A stretch of DNA of 48,411 bases from Lentisalinibacter sp964602525 (GCA_964602525.1 CAZRSA010000004.1:1-48411), one strand, 5' to 3'. Shown: positions 17,526 through 25,555, numbered from the stretch's first letter. A program made the numbers and translations. The notes: generated from the letters alone by a model not told the origin.

Positions 17526-17786
17526 CGATGGCCGGGCAGGCATCCGTGCAGCCCGGCCGGAACGTGCTCAGAGGCGCCCGTACCCGACCGGTACTTCTCT
17601 CCCCCGCCATCGGGGACCGGGCGCCGACGAAAGTCCCGGCGCGACGCCGGGCAGATTGACCCGCCACGGGTCCGTCGGCACCAGGTTCCCCCGCCGGTGC
17701 CGGCCATCAGGGGCCGGAGGGTATCCGAGTCGGATGCCCCCCCTGCTGAAACGAGGTTACTCCTCCGGCCCCTGTTTCCTTTTTCC
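17526..17786 (+). ncRNA. Putative sigma-54-dependent small RNA
   Basis: About 260 bases downstream of the sigma-54 promoter with no plausible plus-strand gene. A strong 5' hairpin pairs GGCCGGGC (17530-17537) with GCCCGGCC (17551-17558). A pyrimidine tract CTTCTCTCCCCC (17594-17605) could pair with GGGGGAGA ribosome sites. A smaller hairpin (CCCGCCACGGG) lies near 17660, and a long-armed terminator-like stem ends the unit. The last 30 bases are antisense to the 3' end of the PGPGW membrane-protein gene. Known sigma-54 sRNAs controlled by an adjacent activator (for example CrcZ, Qrr, GlmY) provide precedent; I see no sequence resemblance to them. Existence is inferred from promoter, structure and lack of coding. 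Confidence 0.6.
17709..17786 (+). terminator. Terminator-like stem of the putative small RNA
   Basis: AGGGGCCGGAGG (17709-17720) pairs perfectly with CCTCCGGCCCCT (17762-17773), followed by the T-rich GTTTCCTTTTTCC. The 41-base loop holds an inner hairpin GGGTATCCGA/TCGGATGCCC. The right arm lies inside the end of the minus-strand PGPGW gene. Confidence 0.6.
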
Positions 17787-18074
17787 TTCGTATTCACCGG
17801 CATCGCGGACCTCGGCCGCGTCGCGGCGCTGCCTGGCGCGCATCGCCCGGCCCGCGGAGGCCGTATCGCTGATGCGCTGGCGTATGTGCCGCAGCCAGCG
17901 GCGGGCCCAGGCGAATTCGATACTGAGTATGGCGAGGCCGAGCGGGATGACCACGAAGGCGGGACCGGGCGTCACCAGCATCACGATCCCGGTCACGGCA
18001 ACCGTCACGCCCACGACGAATACCACGATGCGCTTCGCGGCCTTGTAGGTAATCGCTGCGGCGTGCTTGATCAT
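17757..18074 (-). CDS. PGPGW-type small membrane protein
   Basis: 105 residues. An N-terminal amphipathic/basic segment is followed by two hydrophobic stretches around the signature VTPGPAFVVIPLGLAIL, which matches the PGPGW transmembrane family, then EFAWARRWL and a charged, probably cytoplasmic tail (GEYEGKRKQGPEE). Function unknown. The ATG at 18074 is preceded by GGAG at good spacing. Its 3' end overlaps the terminator arm of the putative small RNA on the other strand, so the two transcripts would be complementary there. Confidence 0.75.
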   Translation of the reverse strand: MIKHAAAITYKAAKRIVVFVVGVTVAVTGIVMLVTPGPAFVVIPLGLAILSIEFAWARRWLRHIRQRISDTASAGRAMRARQRRDAAEVRDAGEYEGKRKQGPEE

Positions 18075-18107
18075 GCGGCACTCCCTCGTCTCCGGGGACG
18101 GCTCCTG

Positions 18108-18113
18108 TATTGT
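18108..18113 (+). promoter_or_regulatory. Putative leaderless -10 of the secreted-protein gene
   Basis: TATTGT, six bases, then ATG at 18120; no ribosome site. The -35 is not recognisable. Confidence 0.4.
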
Positions 18114-18119
18114 GCCTCA

Positions 18120-18647
18120 ATGCGCGTCCGGATTATCGTTGCGTCCATGCACAGACTCTTCCTGCCCGCGGCCTGGCTGTGCCTCGCCGCATTGCCGGCG
18201 GCTGCCGACACGCTCGAACTCGAACAGACTCTCGAGGACTCGAGGGCAGCGCCATTGCTCGGTCAGCGCGAGCCCGTACGTTTCGTTTTGCGGCTCGTGG
18301 CGGCCTGCGCGGACGACGAGACGCTCGCCACGCTGTCCGTGGCGGTTGCCGATACGCGCCTTTCGGCGGACCCGGCCGCACTGGACGATGGCGACAGCAC
18401 CGAGCTCACACTGGAAGTCTCGCCGCGCCAGCTTCGGGGTATCAACGAGCGTCTGCTCTGCTCGGACACCGGGGCCGCGGAAGGTTCCCTGAAAATACTG
18501 CGCGGCGCCTTCAGCGCCACGGCTTCGGCACGCTGCACCCATGCGGAACGCGGCTCGCGCCTGCTCTACGCGAGTACCGACGTGGACGTCTCCTACCGGT
18601 GTCCGCGCGCCGCTCAGTCGCCGGAGGCCGGCGACGCGGGGAGGTGA
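18120..18647 (+). CDS. Secreted protein of unknown function
   Basis: 175 residues that I do not recognise. A signal peptide (RLFLPAAWLCLAALPAAA, cleavage before DTLELEQ) precedes a mature part of about 145 residues with four cysteines (in AACADD, LLCSDT, SARCTH and SYRCPR), possibly two disulfides. The pattern looks like a small beta-rich periplasmic domain. The start at 18120 is supported by a TATTGT hexamer six bases upstream; ATG 18147 is an alternative giving a shorter signal peptide. The 3' end overlaps the convergent hydrolase gene by 34 bases. Confidence 0.65.
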   Translation: MRVRIIVASMHRLFLPAAWLCLAALPAAADTLELEQTLEDSRAAPLLGQREPVRFVLRLVAACADDETLATLSVAVADTRLSADPAALDDGDSTELTLEVSPRQLRGINERLLCSDTGAAEGSLKILRGAFSATASARCTHAERGSRLLYASTDVDVSYRCPRAAQSPEAGDAGR

Positions 18648-19567
18648 TCGGCGAGAAAGTCGAGCGTCATTGCCCAGGCATCCTCGGCCGCCTCCGCGTC
18701 GAAGTTGTTGCCCGTCGGATTGGCGAACGCGTGCCCGACGTCCGGATAGATCTTCAGCGCCAGGTCCTTGTCCAGTTCCTCCATGGTCGCGCGGAAAGCC
18801 TGCACCGATTCCAGTCTGATGCCGGTGTCTTCCGCGGCGAACAGACCCAGGAGCGGGACCTCCAGCGGCGCCAGCACCTCCTCGTCGAGGATCACCTGGC
18901 CGTAGTAGATCACCGCCGCATCCAGTTCGCCAGGGAACAATAGCGCCGTGCGCAGGGACCAGTGGCCGCCGAGACACCACCCCACGGATGCCACACCGGG
19001 CGCGCCCACCTCCTGCAGGAAGGCGTGAGCCTGGCGCAGATTCTCCTCCGCCCGGTCCTGATTCTCGAGCAACTCCATCATCAGCTCGCGGGCATCCGAC
19101 GGCTTGTCGGCCGTGCGCCCGCCGTACAGATCCACCGCCAGCACCATGTAGCCCGCCGCGGCGAGGCGGTCGGCCATCGCCCGGATGTTGTCGTTCAGAC
19201 CCCACCACTCGTGGATCATGATCACCGCGGGCACGGGCTCCACCATATCACCCGGCGCCGCGAAGTAGCCGCGCACCAGACTGCCGCCGACATCCGCGTA
19301 CGCCAGCTCCTCGCTCACCACGCCGCCGGATGCGGTACCCGCGGCGCCGCTCGGCACGGCCTCGTCATCCGCGTGCTCCCGCGCCATGGCATCGACGTTG
19401 TCCCGGCTCATGGAGGCGTCAGGCCGCTCGCCGGCGGCCGGCGGGGCTGCCGGCTTGCCGTCCCCGGCGCCTCCGCCGCAGGCAGCGGTCGTCAGAGCGA
19501 ATCCCATGACAAGGATCGGGACGAGGATCCGGGAAAGGGAGGCAAACGGGCGGGCTGCGGTGATCAT
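18614..19567 (-). CDS. Dienelactone-hydrolase family lipoprotein
   Basis: 317 residues. An N-terminal hydrophobic segment ends in a lipobox-like LTTAAC, followed by a low-complexity linker and an alpha/beta hydrolase domain: VIMIHEWWGLN (oxyanion region), the nucleophile Cys in GWCLGGHW, an Asp near FAAEDTG and the catalytic His in DVGHAF. This is the Cys-Asp-His triad of dienelactone hydrolases. A lipoprotein location is unusual for this family. ATG 19567 gives the signal sequence; TACACT ends six bases upstream and no ribosome site is seen. Convergent overlap with the secreted protein gene. Confidence 0.85.
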   Translation of the reverse strand: MITAARPFASLSRILVPILVMGFALTTAACGGGAGDGKPAAPPAAGERPDASMSRDNVDAMAREHADDEAVPSGAAGTASGGVVSEELAYADVGGSLVRGYFAAPGDMVEPVPAVIMIHEWWGLNDNIRAMADRLAAAGYMVLAVDLYGGRTADKPSDARELMMELLENQDRAEENLRQAHAFLQEVGAPGVASVGWCLGGHWSLRTALLFPGELDAAVIYYGQVILDEEVLAPLEVPLLGLFAAEDTGIRLESVQAFRATMEELDKDLALKIYPDVGHAFANPTGNNFDAEAAEDAWAMTLDFLADHLPASPASGD

Positions 19568-19573
19568 GCCCGA

Positions 19574-19579
19574 AGTGTA
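19574..19579 (-). promoter_or_regulatory. Putative leaderless -10 of the hydrolase gene
   Basis: TACACT on the minus strand, exactly six bases from the ATG at 19567. The surrounding sequence is AT-rich. The -35 is weak. Confidence 0.35.
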
Positions 19580-19668
19580 AACAAAAAACGGGCCTTTGCG
19601 GCTTATTGCCGCCCTCCCGGCCGGATGCCAAACTACCCCCACGGCCGGCTGTCCGGGAAGAGAGGAAC

Positions 19669-21441
19669 GTGGGCTACCTGCACGAAGCGCTCGTCTACCT
19701 GATCACGGCCGTCATCGCGGTACCCGTGGCGAAGCGGCTCGGCTTCGGATCCGTGCTCGGCTACCTGGTGGGCGGGCTCGTAATCGGCCCGTGGGGCCTC
19801 GGCTTCGTGTCCGAGGTCGACCACATCCTTCACTTCTCCGAGCTCGGCGTCGTGTTCCTGCTTTTCGTAATCGGCCTCGAACTGCAGCCCTCCCGGCTAT
19901 GGGTGCTGCGCCGCATGGTCTTCGGCCTGGGTGCCGCCCAGGTCATCGTCACCGCCGTCATCATCGCCGGGCTGGCCTGGTTGGCCGGGCTGACCGGCGA
20001 GGCGGCCATCGTCGCCGGCGCCGGCCTCGCCCTCTCGTCCACCGCGTTCGTGCTGCAGCTGCTGGCCGAGAAGGAGCAGCTGACCAGCCGCTTCGGCCGG
20101 TCCGCGTTCTCGATTCTTCTCTTCCAGGACCTCGCGGTGATCCCGATCCTCGCTGCGGTACCGCTGCTCGCCGCCACCACTCCCGACGGCGGCACCGGTG
20201 CCGGCCGCTGGCTGCTCGGTATCGGCGCGCTGCTCGCCCTGGTCTTCGGCGGCCGCTATCTGCTGCGCCCGGTGCTGCGCTGGGTGGCGGGCACCGGAAT
20301 CGAGGAGCTGTTCACCGCGGTGGCACTGCTGGTAGTGATCGGCTCGGCCGTCCTGATGGAAGCGGCGGACCTCTCCATGGGCCTCGGCGCCTTCGTCGCC
20401 GGCATGCTGCTCGCCGACTCGGAGTACCGCCACCAGCTCGAGGCCGACATCGAGCCCTTCAAGGGGCTGCTGCTCGGACTGTTCTTCATCGCCGTCGGTA
20501 TGTCCGTCAATCTCGGCCTGATCGCCTCCCGGCCGGCCGACGTCTTCGCCATCGTCGCCGGGCTCCTGGTCGTGAAAGCGCTGGTCATCTACGTGCTCGG
20601 CCGCCTGTTCCGGCTGGGCGGGGACGAGCCCCGCTCGCTGGCGCTCCTGCTGCCCCAGGGCGGCGAGTTCGCGTTCGTCATCTTCACGGCCGCCGTGGGA
20701 GTGGGCGTCCTGGACCGCGCCACCTCGGAGCTGCTGATCGTCGCAGTCATCCTGTCCATGGCGATAACGCCGCTGCTCTACATCGCCAACGAGGCCTGGA
20801 GCCGGCGCACCGCCGCCACCCTGCCGGAGCCGGAATACGACGACATGCCCGCCCACCACAACGATATCCTGATCGCGGGATTCGGCCGGGTGGGCCAGAT
20901 CGTCGGGCGTATCCTGAGTTCCCGCGGCATCCCGTTCACCGCACTGGAGAACAGCCCGGAGCGCCTGGACGCGGTGCGACGCTTCGGCAACGTGGTGCAC
21001 TTCGGCGACGCCTCCCGACCGGACCTGCTGAAGGCCGCCGGCATCGAGCACGCACGCTTCTTCGTCCTTGCCCTGGGCGACGTCGAGAAGTCCCTCAAGC
21101 TTGCCCGTCACGTGCGCCAGCACTACCCGAAGGTGACCATACTCGCTCGGGCCAGGAACCGGCTGCACGCCTATGCGCTCATGGATTGCGGTGTACAGGT
21201 CATCATCCGCGAGACGCTGCACTCGAGCCTGGTGATGGGCGAGACTCTGCTGCGCGACTACGGCCTCGACGAGCAGGAGGCGGCCCGCATCGTGGAGACC
21301 TTCGCCGAGCACGACGAGGAGACGCTGCGCCGCCAGCAGGCCGTGGCCCACGATATGGACAAGCTGGTGCAGACCACCCGGGAAGCCGCGGTCGAACTCG
21401 AATCCCTGATCCGCGCCGACCGAGGCAAGGATCAGTACTGA
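19669..21441 (+). CDS. CPA2-family monovalent cation:proton antiporter (KefB/KefC-like)
   Basis: 590 residues. About twelve hydrophobic segments (residues 5-385) form the Na/H exchanger domain, with FLLFVIGLELQPSRL, LALSSTAFVLQLL, FSILLFQDLAVIP and LPQGGEFAFVIF all typical of Kef proteins. A cytoplasmic RCK_N domain follows, starting DILIAGFGRVGQIVGRIL with the Rossmann glycines, suggesting control by NAD(H) or glutathione adducts. It likely exports K+ in exchange for protons. The start is GTG 19669 with AGAGAGGA just upstream; an ATG at 19606 would add a non-homologous leader. The end overlaps the convergent PA2778-like gene by ten bases. Confidence 0.9.
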   Translation: MGYLHEALVYLITAVIAVPVAKRLGFGSVLGYLVGGLVIGPWGLGFVSEVDHILHFSELGVVFLLFVIGLELQPSRLWVLRRMVFGLGAAQVIVTAVIIAGLAWLAGLTGEAAIVAGAGLALSSTAFVLQLLAEKEQLTSRFGRSAFSILLFQDLAVIPILAAVPLLAATTPDGGTGAGRWLLGIGALLALVFGGRYLLRPVLRWVAGTGIEELFTAVALLVVIGSAVLMEAADLSMGLGAFVAGMLLADSEYRHQLEADIEPFKGLLLGLFFIAVGMSVNLGLIASRPADVFAIVAGLLVVKALVIYVLGRLFRLGGDEPRSLALLLPQGGEFAFVIFTAAVGVGVLDRATSELLIVAVILSMAITPLLYIANEAWSRRTAATLPEPEYDDMPAHHNDILIAGFGRVGQIVGRILSSRGIPFTALENSPERLDAVRRFGNVVHFGDASRPDLLKAAGIEHARFFVLALGDVEKSLKLARHVRQHYPKVTILARARNRLHAYALMDCGVQVIIRETLHSSLVMGETLLRDYGLDEQEAARIVETFAEHDEETLRRQQAVAHDMDKLVQTTREAAVELESLIRADRGKDQY

Positions 21442-22385
21442 GCGCCGGGCGCGAGGTTTCGCCGGGTCTGCTCCAGCGCCGGGCGCAGCGGATGACCGTC
21501 CGGCGCGGCGGCCAGCGCCCGCCCGATGGCCTGCAGCGCCACGTCCGTCCGCCCGGCACGGCTCAGCGCCACCGCCAGGTTGTTCAGCGCGATCAGGTCA
21601 TCCGGGTCGTCGGCGAGCAGCGCCCGGTAGTGAGCGGCAGCCGTTTCCGCTTCTCCCCCGGCGAGCGCGACGTTGCCCAGGCCCAGCCGGGCAAGGCGGT
21701 TACCGGGCCAGCGGGCGAGTGCCGCCCGGTAGCCGGCCCGGGCCAGCGCGAGCCCGCCCGTCGCCTCCACGGCGGCGAGCGCGCGCAGGTAGCCTGCGGC
21801 GTCGTCCGCCGCCGGCAGTTCCCCGGCGTCCAGCATGACCAGCCCCCAGTTCCCGCTGCGCGACCAGGTACGCAGGAACACGCCGCGGTCCGTCACGCGG
21901 CGCCGCTCGGTACCCGAACGCAGGAGGTAGGCGTCGCGGCCGGGGTCCATGCCGATCACGACGGCGTAGTGCCAGCGCGGAAAGGCGCGGATGCCGAGGT
22001 TCTGCAGCACGAGCACGGGCCGTCCGGCGCGCAGTTCGGCGGCCAGTGCGGACTGGGTCGGAGGAAGCCGGTAGGGAACGCGCCCGCGGCCGCGGGCGGC
22101 TGCGATCAGTTCGGCCTGCAGCGCGCCCTCGCGGCCGGGGATATAGACCTCGTCCACCAGTGCAGCCGGCTCCACCGGGACACCGGAGGCGGACAGCACA
22201 GTGGCGAGTGCGGCTGGCCCGCACTGGTAGCGCTCCTGAGGAAAGAACGGGGTCGCCTCGAGCTCTACTGCCGCCGGAGCGAGGCTGGCCACGGGCACGC
22301 CGACGGAAGCACACCCGGCGAGAAACAGCAGGGCGGACGGCAGGACGAGGCGTCTCAGCGGACGACGGGCCTCGCCCCGATCCAC
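21432..22385 (-). CDS. PA2778-family cysteine peptidase lipoprotein (C39-like) with TPRs
   Basis: 317 residues. A lipoprotein signal (LLFLAGC) is followed by a C39-like papain-fold domain: catalytic Cys in QERYQCGPAALATVL and His in FPRWHYAVVIGMD. C-terminal tetratricopeptide repeats (DDLIALNNLAVALSRAGR) end the protein. It should act in the periplasm as a membrane-tethered peptidase. The start is GTG 22385, eight bases after the stop of the PA2779-like gene; the pair is probably one operon. This arrangement is recurrent in proteobacteria, and the partner is a candidate substrate. Confidence 0.85.
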   Translation of the reverse strand: MDRGEARRPLRRLVLPSALLFLAGCASVGVPVASLAPAAVELEATPFFPQERYQCGPAALATVLSASGVPVEPAALVDEVYIPGREGALQAELIAAARGRGRVPYRLPPTQSALAAELRAGRPVLVLQNLGIRAFPRWHYAVVIGMDPGRDAYLLRSGTERRRVTDRGVFLRTWSRSGNWGLVMLDAGELPAADDAAGYLRALAAVEATGGLALARAGYRAALARWPGNRLARLGLGNVALAGGEAETAAAHYRALLADDPDDLIALNNLAVALSRAGRTDVALQAIGRALAAAPDGHPLRPALEQTRRNLAPGAQY

Positions 22386-22392
22386 GCTGTCC

Positions 22393-22776
22393 TCAGATTC
22401 GGCTGAAGACGTCGGTGACGCCGACGAGTTCCAGCACCAGCAGCACCACGAAGACGACGCCGAGCACCGCCAGCAGGTCTCCGCCGGCAGCGGCATCGGC
22501 AATGCGCCCGTCCAGTTCGGCCAGCTCCGCATCCGAGAGGGCAGCGGCACGCTCGGCGGCCAGGGCCGAGTCGACGCCGAAGCGTTCCAGTTCGACCGCC
22601 ACATCCGCCCGGGCGAGGAAGGAGCCCACCCGGTCGAGACGCTCGGCCCGTTCCGCTGCAACGACGGCCTGCTCGGTGGTGATCACCCCGGCCGAGGCGC
22701 TGACGGCGAGGCCGGACGACAGCATCGCCACGGCGACGACGGCGGTGACCAGGCGACAGAACACGGAATGCATCAT
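22393..22776 (-). CDS. PA2779-family exported protein with C-terminal GG-transmembrane tail
   Basis: 127 residues. A signal peptide (CRLVTAVVAVAMLSSGLAVSASA) precedes a helical middle rich in Ala, Glu and Arg (VVAAERAERL, LARADVAVELERFG), then DAAAGGDLL followed at once by a strongly hydrophobic C-terminal helix (LLAVLGVVFVVLLVLELVG) and a short tail TDVFSRI. The Gly-Gly plus membrane helix at the extreme C-terminus resembles a sorting signal. GGGGAGA precedes the ATG. It is cotranscribed with the cysteine peptidase downstream. Confidence 0.8.
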   Translation of the reverse strand: MMHSVFCRLVTAVVAVAMLSSGLAVSASAGVITTEQAVVAAERAERLDRVGSFLARADVAVELERFGVDSALAAERAAALSDAELAELDGRIADAAAGGDLLAVLGVVFVVLLVLELVGVTDVFSRI

Positions 22777-22894
22777 GGATTTCTCCCCTCTTGCCGACGG
22801 GCGGTCCCGATTGGCCAATTGAACGATCGGACGACGGGTCGATTGCCGGCCGCTGGTTGAGTAAATGCCAAGGATAACACCGGGACCGGCCCGC

Positions 22895-23059
22895 TCAGTC
22901 GCGCCATTCGTCCTCATCCTCGTCCCAGGTGCGCAGCTTCTCCTTGTCCGCCGCCTGCCACTGGTCCTCGCTGCGGCGCATCATCTGCCGTATGTACAGG
23001 ACCAGATAGCCCGCCCCGGCAGCCAGAAAGACCAGCAGGATGATCAGCTCGGTGCTCAT
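22895..23059 (-). CDS. 54-residue single-pass membrane protein
   Basis: Small gene: MSTELIILLVFLAAGAGYL starts an N-terminal transmembrane helix (about 4-22), followed by a basic stretch (RQMMRR) and a highly acidic end (TWDEDEDEWRD). By the positive-inside rule the tail is cytoplasmic. I do not recognise a family. Codon use and the clean membrane/charged layout support it as real. A TAGCAT hexamer ends six bases before the ATG, so the mRNA may be leaderless. It lies between the PA2779-like gene and the divergent PF10118 gene. Confidence 0.65.
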   Translation of the reverse strand: MSTELIILLVFLAAGAGYLVLYIRQMMRRSEDQWQAADKEKLRTWDEDEDEWRD

Positions 23060-23158
23060 GCCCTCATGCTAGCACCGGAAACGTGCCCGGCGTCCTGTGC
23101 CGGCCGCCGGTGACGGGGTAATATTGATCAGGAAGCAGTAAACGGCCGGAACCTCATC

Positions 23159-23992
23159 ATGACCCTGCTCCGCGATACCCATCACGCCCCGGCGAGCGGC
23201 TTCCGCCCCCGCCAGCGCCGGTTCGACCTCGACGAATCGCTGGCGGACGACTGGCACGGCGGCAGCGCGTTCCGCACCGCCTGGTTCAACGCCATGTCCA
23301 TGCTCTTCCCCCTGGGCGAGAAGTTCTTCATCGACAGCGTCCGGGCCTACGCCGACCGGATCGACGACGAGGCGCTGCGCGCCGAGGTCCGCGCCTTCCA
23401 GGGCCAGGAATCCGTCCACCGGCGGGAACATCAGCGTTACAACGAGGCGCTGTGCAAGGCCCGCGGCTACGACCTCGAGGAGTTCGAGGGTCCGGTGCGC
23501 CGGCGCATCGGCTGGGCGAAGGGCCACTTCAACGAACGGCGACTGCTCGCCGGCACGGTGGCCAACGAGCACCTGACCGCCATCATGGCCCACGACCTGC
23601 TGTCGCACGACGACGTGCTCGCGGGCGCCGCGTCGGATATCGCCGAACTCTGGCGCTGGCACGCGGTGGAGGAGACCGAACACAAGGCGGTGGCCTTCGA
23701 CGTCCACCGCCTGATCGGCGGCACTGTGAAGGAACGGCGCCACGCGCTGGTGATGTCCAGCTTCTTCTTCCTGAAGGACACCTTCCGCAACGCACGCATC
23801 ATGCTGAAACGCGACGGCCAGCTATGGCGCTGGCGCACGTGGCGGGACGGCTTCCGGTTCCTCGTCGGCCGGCCGGGCACGCTCAGGCGCATCGTGCCGG
23901 CCTGGTTCGCGTTTCTGCGCCGGGACTTCCATCCCTGGCAGCACGACAACAGCGAACTGATCGAGCGCTACGAGCTGGCGCGCAAGGGCTGA
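23159..23992 (+). CDS. PF10118-type predicted metal-dependent hydrolase
   Basis: 277 residues. Ferritin-like helical protein with metal-ligand motifs: QESVHRREH (about 83-91), NEHLTAIMAH, and WHAVEETEHKAVAFD (E/H ligands). These match the 'predicted metal-dependent hydrolase' family PF10118, probably a di-iron protein; no substrate is known. A likely -10 (TAATAT) lies about 35 bases upstream of the ATG and GGAA near it may serve as a weak ribosome site. It ends 11 bases before the convergent epimerase gene. Confidence 0.85.
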   Translation: MTLLRDTHHAPASGFRPRQRRFDLDESLADDWHGGSAFRTAWFNAMSMLFPLGEKFFIDSVRAYADRIDDEALRAEVRAFQGQESVHRREHQRYNEALCKARGYDLEEFEGPVRRRIGWAKGHFNERRLLAGTVANEHLTAIMAHDLLSHDDVLAGAASDIAELWRWHAVEETEHKAVAFDVHRLIGGTVKERRHALVMSSFFFLKDTFRNARIMLKRDGQLWRWRTWRDGFRFLVGRPGTLRRIVPAWFAFLRRDFHPWQHDNSELIERYELARKG

Positions 23993-24003
23993 GCAGGGCC
24001 CGG

Positions 24004-25044
24004 TCAGGCGACGCCGTGCTCGATCAGGCTGTCGGCCATGTCCCTGACCATGGTGTCCAGCGAGCGCGGCTGCCAGCCCAGCACGCGCTTCGCCCTGTCG
24101 TTGGACAGATCCATACGCAGGCCGATCTCCGGCACCACGAGGCGCGTGGTCTTGTCGAACAGCGCGGCGATCCGTAATACGAAGCCCGGCAGCCGGCGGG
24201 TGGGGACGCGGTAGCCCCGCTCCCGCAGGTGTTCGTCCAGTATTTCCGCGATCTCGCCGAACCAGGCGTGATCGATGGCCAGGATGAAGCGCTTGCCGGC
24301 GGCCTCGGGGACGTTCATGGCCCGCAGGTGGGCATCGGCCACGTCACGCACGTCCACCGTCGCGAAACCGATCGGCGGGCAACCCGGCAGCTCCCGGCGC
24401 ATGAGCTTGCGCACCACCTCGCCGCTGGTGCCGTAATCCTCGTCCAGGATCGGGCCGAGTACCAGCCCCGGATTCAGGGCCACGAACTCCAGCGGACCGT
24501 CCTCCGGCAGGGAGTCCATGAACTCCCACGCCGCCCGCTCCGCCAGCGTCTTCGACTTCTCGTAGGCACCCACGGTCTTCTCAGGGATGGTCCAGTCCGA
24601 CTCGTCGTAGACCTTGCTGCCGTCGCGTTCGTGGCCGTAGAGCACGGCGGCCACCGAAGAGGTCATCACCACCCGGCGCACGCCCAGCTCGGAGGAGAAA
24701 CGCAGCACCCGCAGCACGCCCTCCCGGGCGGGCCGGATGAGGTCGTCCTCGTGCTTCGGCGGCGTGCGCGGCAGCGGCGAGGCCACGTGGAGGACGGCGT
24801 CGCAGCCGTCGATCGCCTCCCGCCAGCCTTCGTCGTCCATCAGGTTGGCCGTGAAGAACGTGAGCCGGTCTTCGGCGTCAACGTGATTCGCGAAGGTGGC
24901 CCGCAGCGACGTCTCCCGGGAGGGCGAGCGCAGCGTGCCCCGCACCCGGAAGCCCTGTTCCAGCAACTGCAGGATGCAGTGCATGGCGATGAAACCGGAT
25001 GCCCCGGTGACCAGGATGGTCCTGTCGTGGTTGTCTGCCGTCAT
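24004..25044 (-). CDS. NAD(P)-dependent epimerase / dihydroflavonol-reductase-like protein
   Basis: 346 residues of the extended short-chain dehydrogenase family. Coenzyme loop TGASGFIAMH is near the N-terminus, HVASPLP marks the fourth strand region, the serine is in VVMTSSVAAV and the catalytic YxxxK is in GAYEKSKTLAE. It likely reduces a ketone or aldehyde with NADPH, as in dihydroflavonol-4-reductase-like enzymes. A GGGAGAGAG ribosome site precedes the ATG. The DUF3598-like gene lies upstream on the same strand with a 45-base gap. Confidence 0.88.
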   Translation of the reverse strand: MTADNHDRTILVTGASGFIAMHCILQLLEQGFRVRGTLRSPSRETSLRATFANHVDAEDRLTFFTANLMDDEGWREAIDGCDAVLHVASPLPRTPPKHEDDLIRPAREGVLRVLRFSSELGVRRVVMTSSVAAVLYGHERDGSKVYDESDWTIPEKTVGAYEKSKTLAERAAWEFMDSLPEDGPLEFVALNPGLVLGPILDEDYGTSGEVVRKLMRRELPGCPPIGFATVDVRDVADAHLRAMNVPEAAGKRFILAIDHAWFGEIAEILDEHLRERGYRVPTRRLPGFVLRIAALFDKTTRLVVPEIGLRMDLSNDRAKRVLGWQPRSLDTMVRDMADSLIEHGVA

Positions 25045-25089
25045 TGAACTCTCTCCCTCTGCACGGCGGGCGTCCCGGTCGCCGGCGAC

Positions 25090-25536
25090 CTAGGGCCCGA
25101 CCTTGATCTCGTCTATCAGCGTGCGGCGCACACAGACGCCGTCCTCCAGCCAGTGCCAGGTGCGGGAACGGCGATCGTCGTACTCGTTGATCACGATCAT
25201 CTCGTAGAGCTCCGTGCCCGGATTCTCATGCCGCGTCCAGGTCAGGAGCACGATGTTCGGCGCGCCCTGCCACGCGACGCCCGTCAGTATGTCGTTGTCG
25301 AAATGGACCCGGCCGTCCCGGTAGATGCCGGGCAGCTCGGCATACTGCGAGCGGCCGTCGGGCCAGACCCAGCGGTTCTTCTGCAGGTAGTCCGGGGAGC
25401 CGCCCTTCGGGAAACGCACCTCGACGGTGGAATGATGTCGCTCGACGATCCTGCCCCGTGCATCGAGATGGCGGTATTCCCCGTCCCAGAACCCCTGGTG
25501 TCGCAGGAAGCCGGGCAGGTTCTTCGCGATGGTCAT
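25090..25536 (-). CDS. Small beta-barrel protein, DUF3598-like
   Basis: 148 residues. Alternating strand-like segments (FWDGEYRHLDARGRIVERH, STVEVRFP, NRWVWPDGRSQ, GRVHFDNDIL, IVLLTWTRHENP, YEMIVINEYD, RTWHWLEDG) suggest a lipocalin-type barrel; the wording resembles DUF3598 proteins, but I cannot confirm the family. No signal peptide, so cytoplasmic. ATG 25536 is chosen because GGGAGACC lies at the right distance. Probably cotranscribed with the epimerase gene downstream. Confidence 0.7.
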   Translation of the reverse strand: MTIAKNLPGFLRHQGFWDGEYRHLDARGRIVERHHSTVEVRFPKGGSPDYLQKNRWVWPDGRSQYAELPGIYRDGRVHFDNDILTGVAWQGAPNIVLLTWTRHENPGTELYEMIVINEYDDRRSRTWHWLEDGVCVRRTLIDEIKVGP

Positions 25537-25555
25537 GGTGGTCTCCCTGGCTCTC

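Noticed and set aside
17520..17756. A protein gene downstream of the sigma-54 promoter
   Set aside because: Plus-strand frames here are rich in Arg/Pro/Gly, have no ribosome site and run into the antisense of the PGPGW gene; the next plus-strand gene starts only at 18120 and has its own putative -10.
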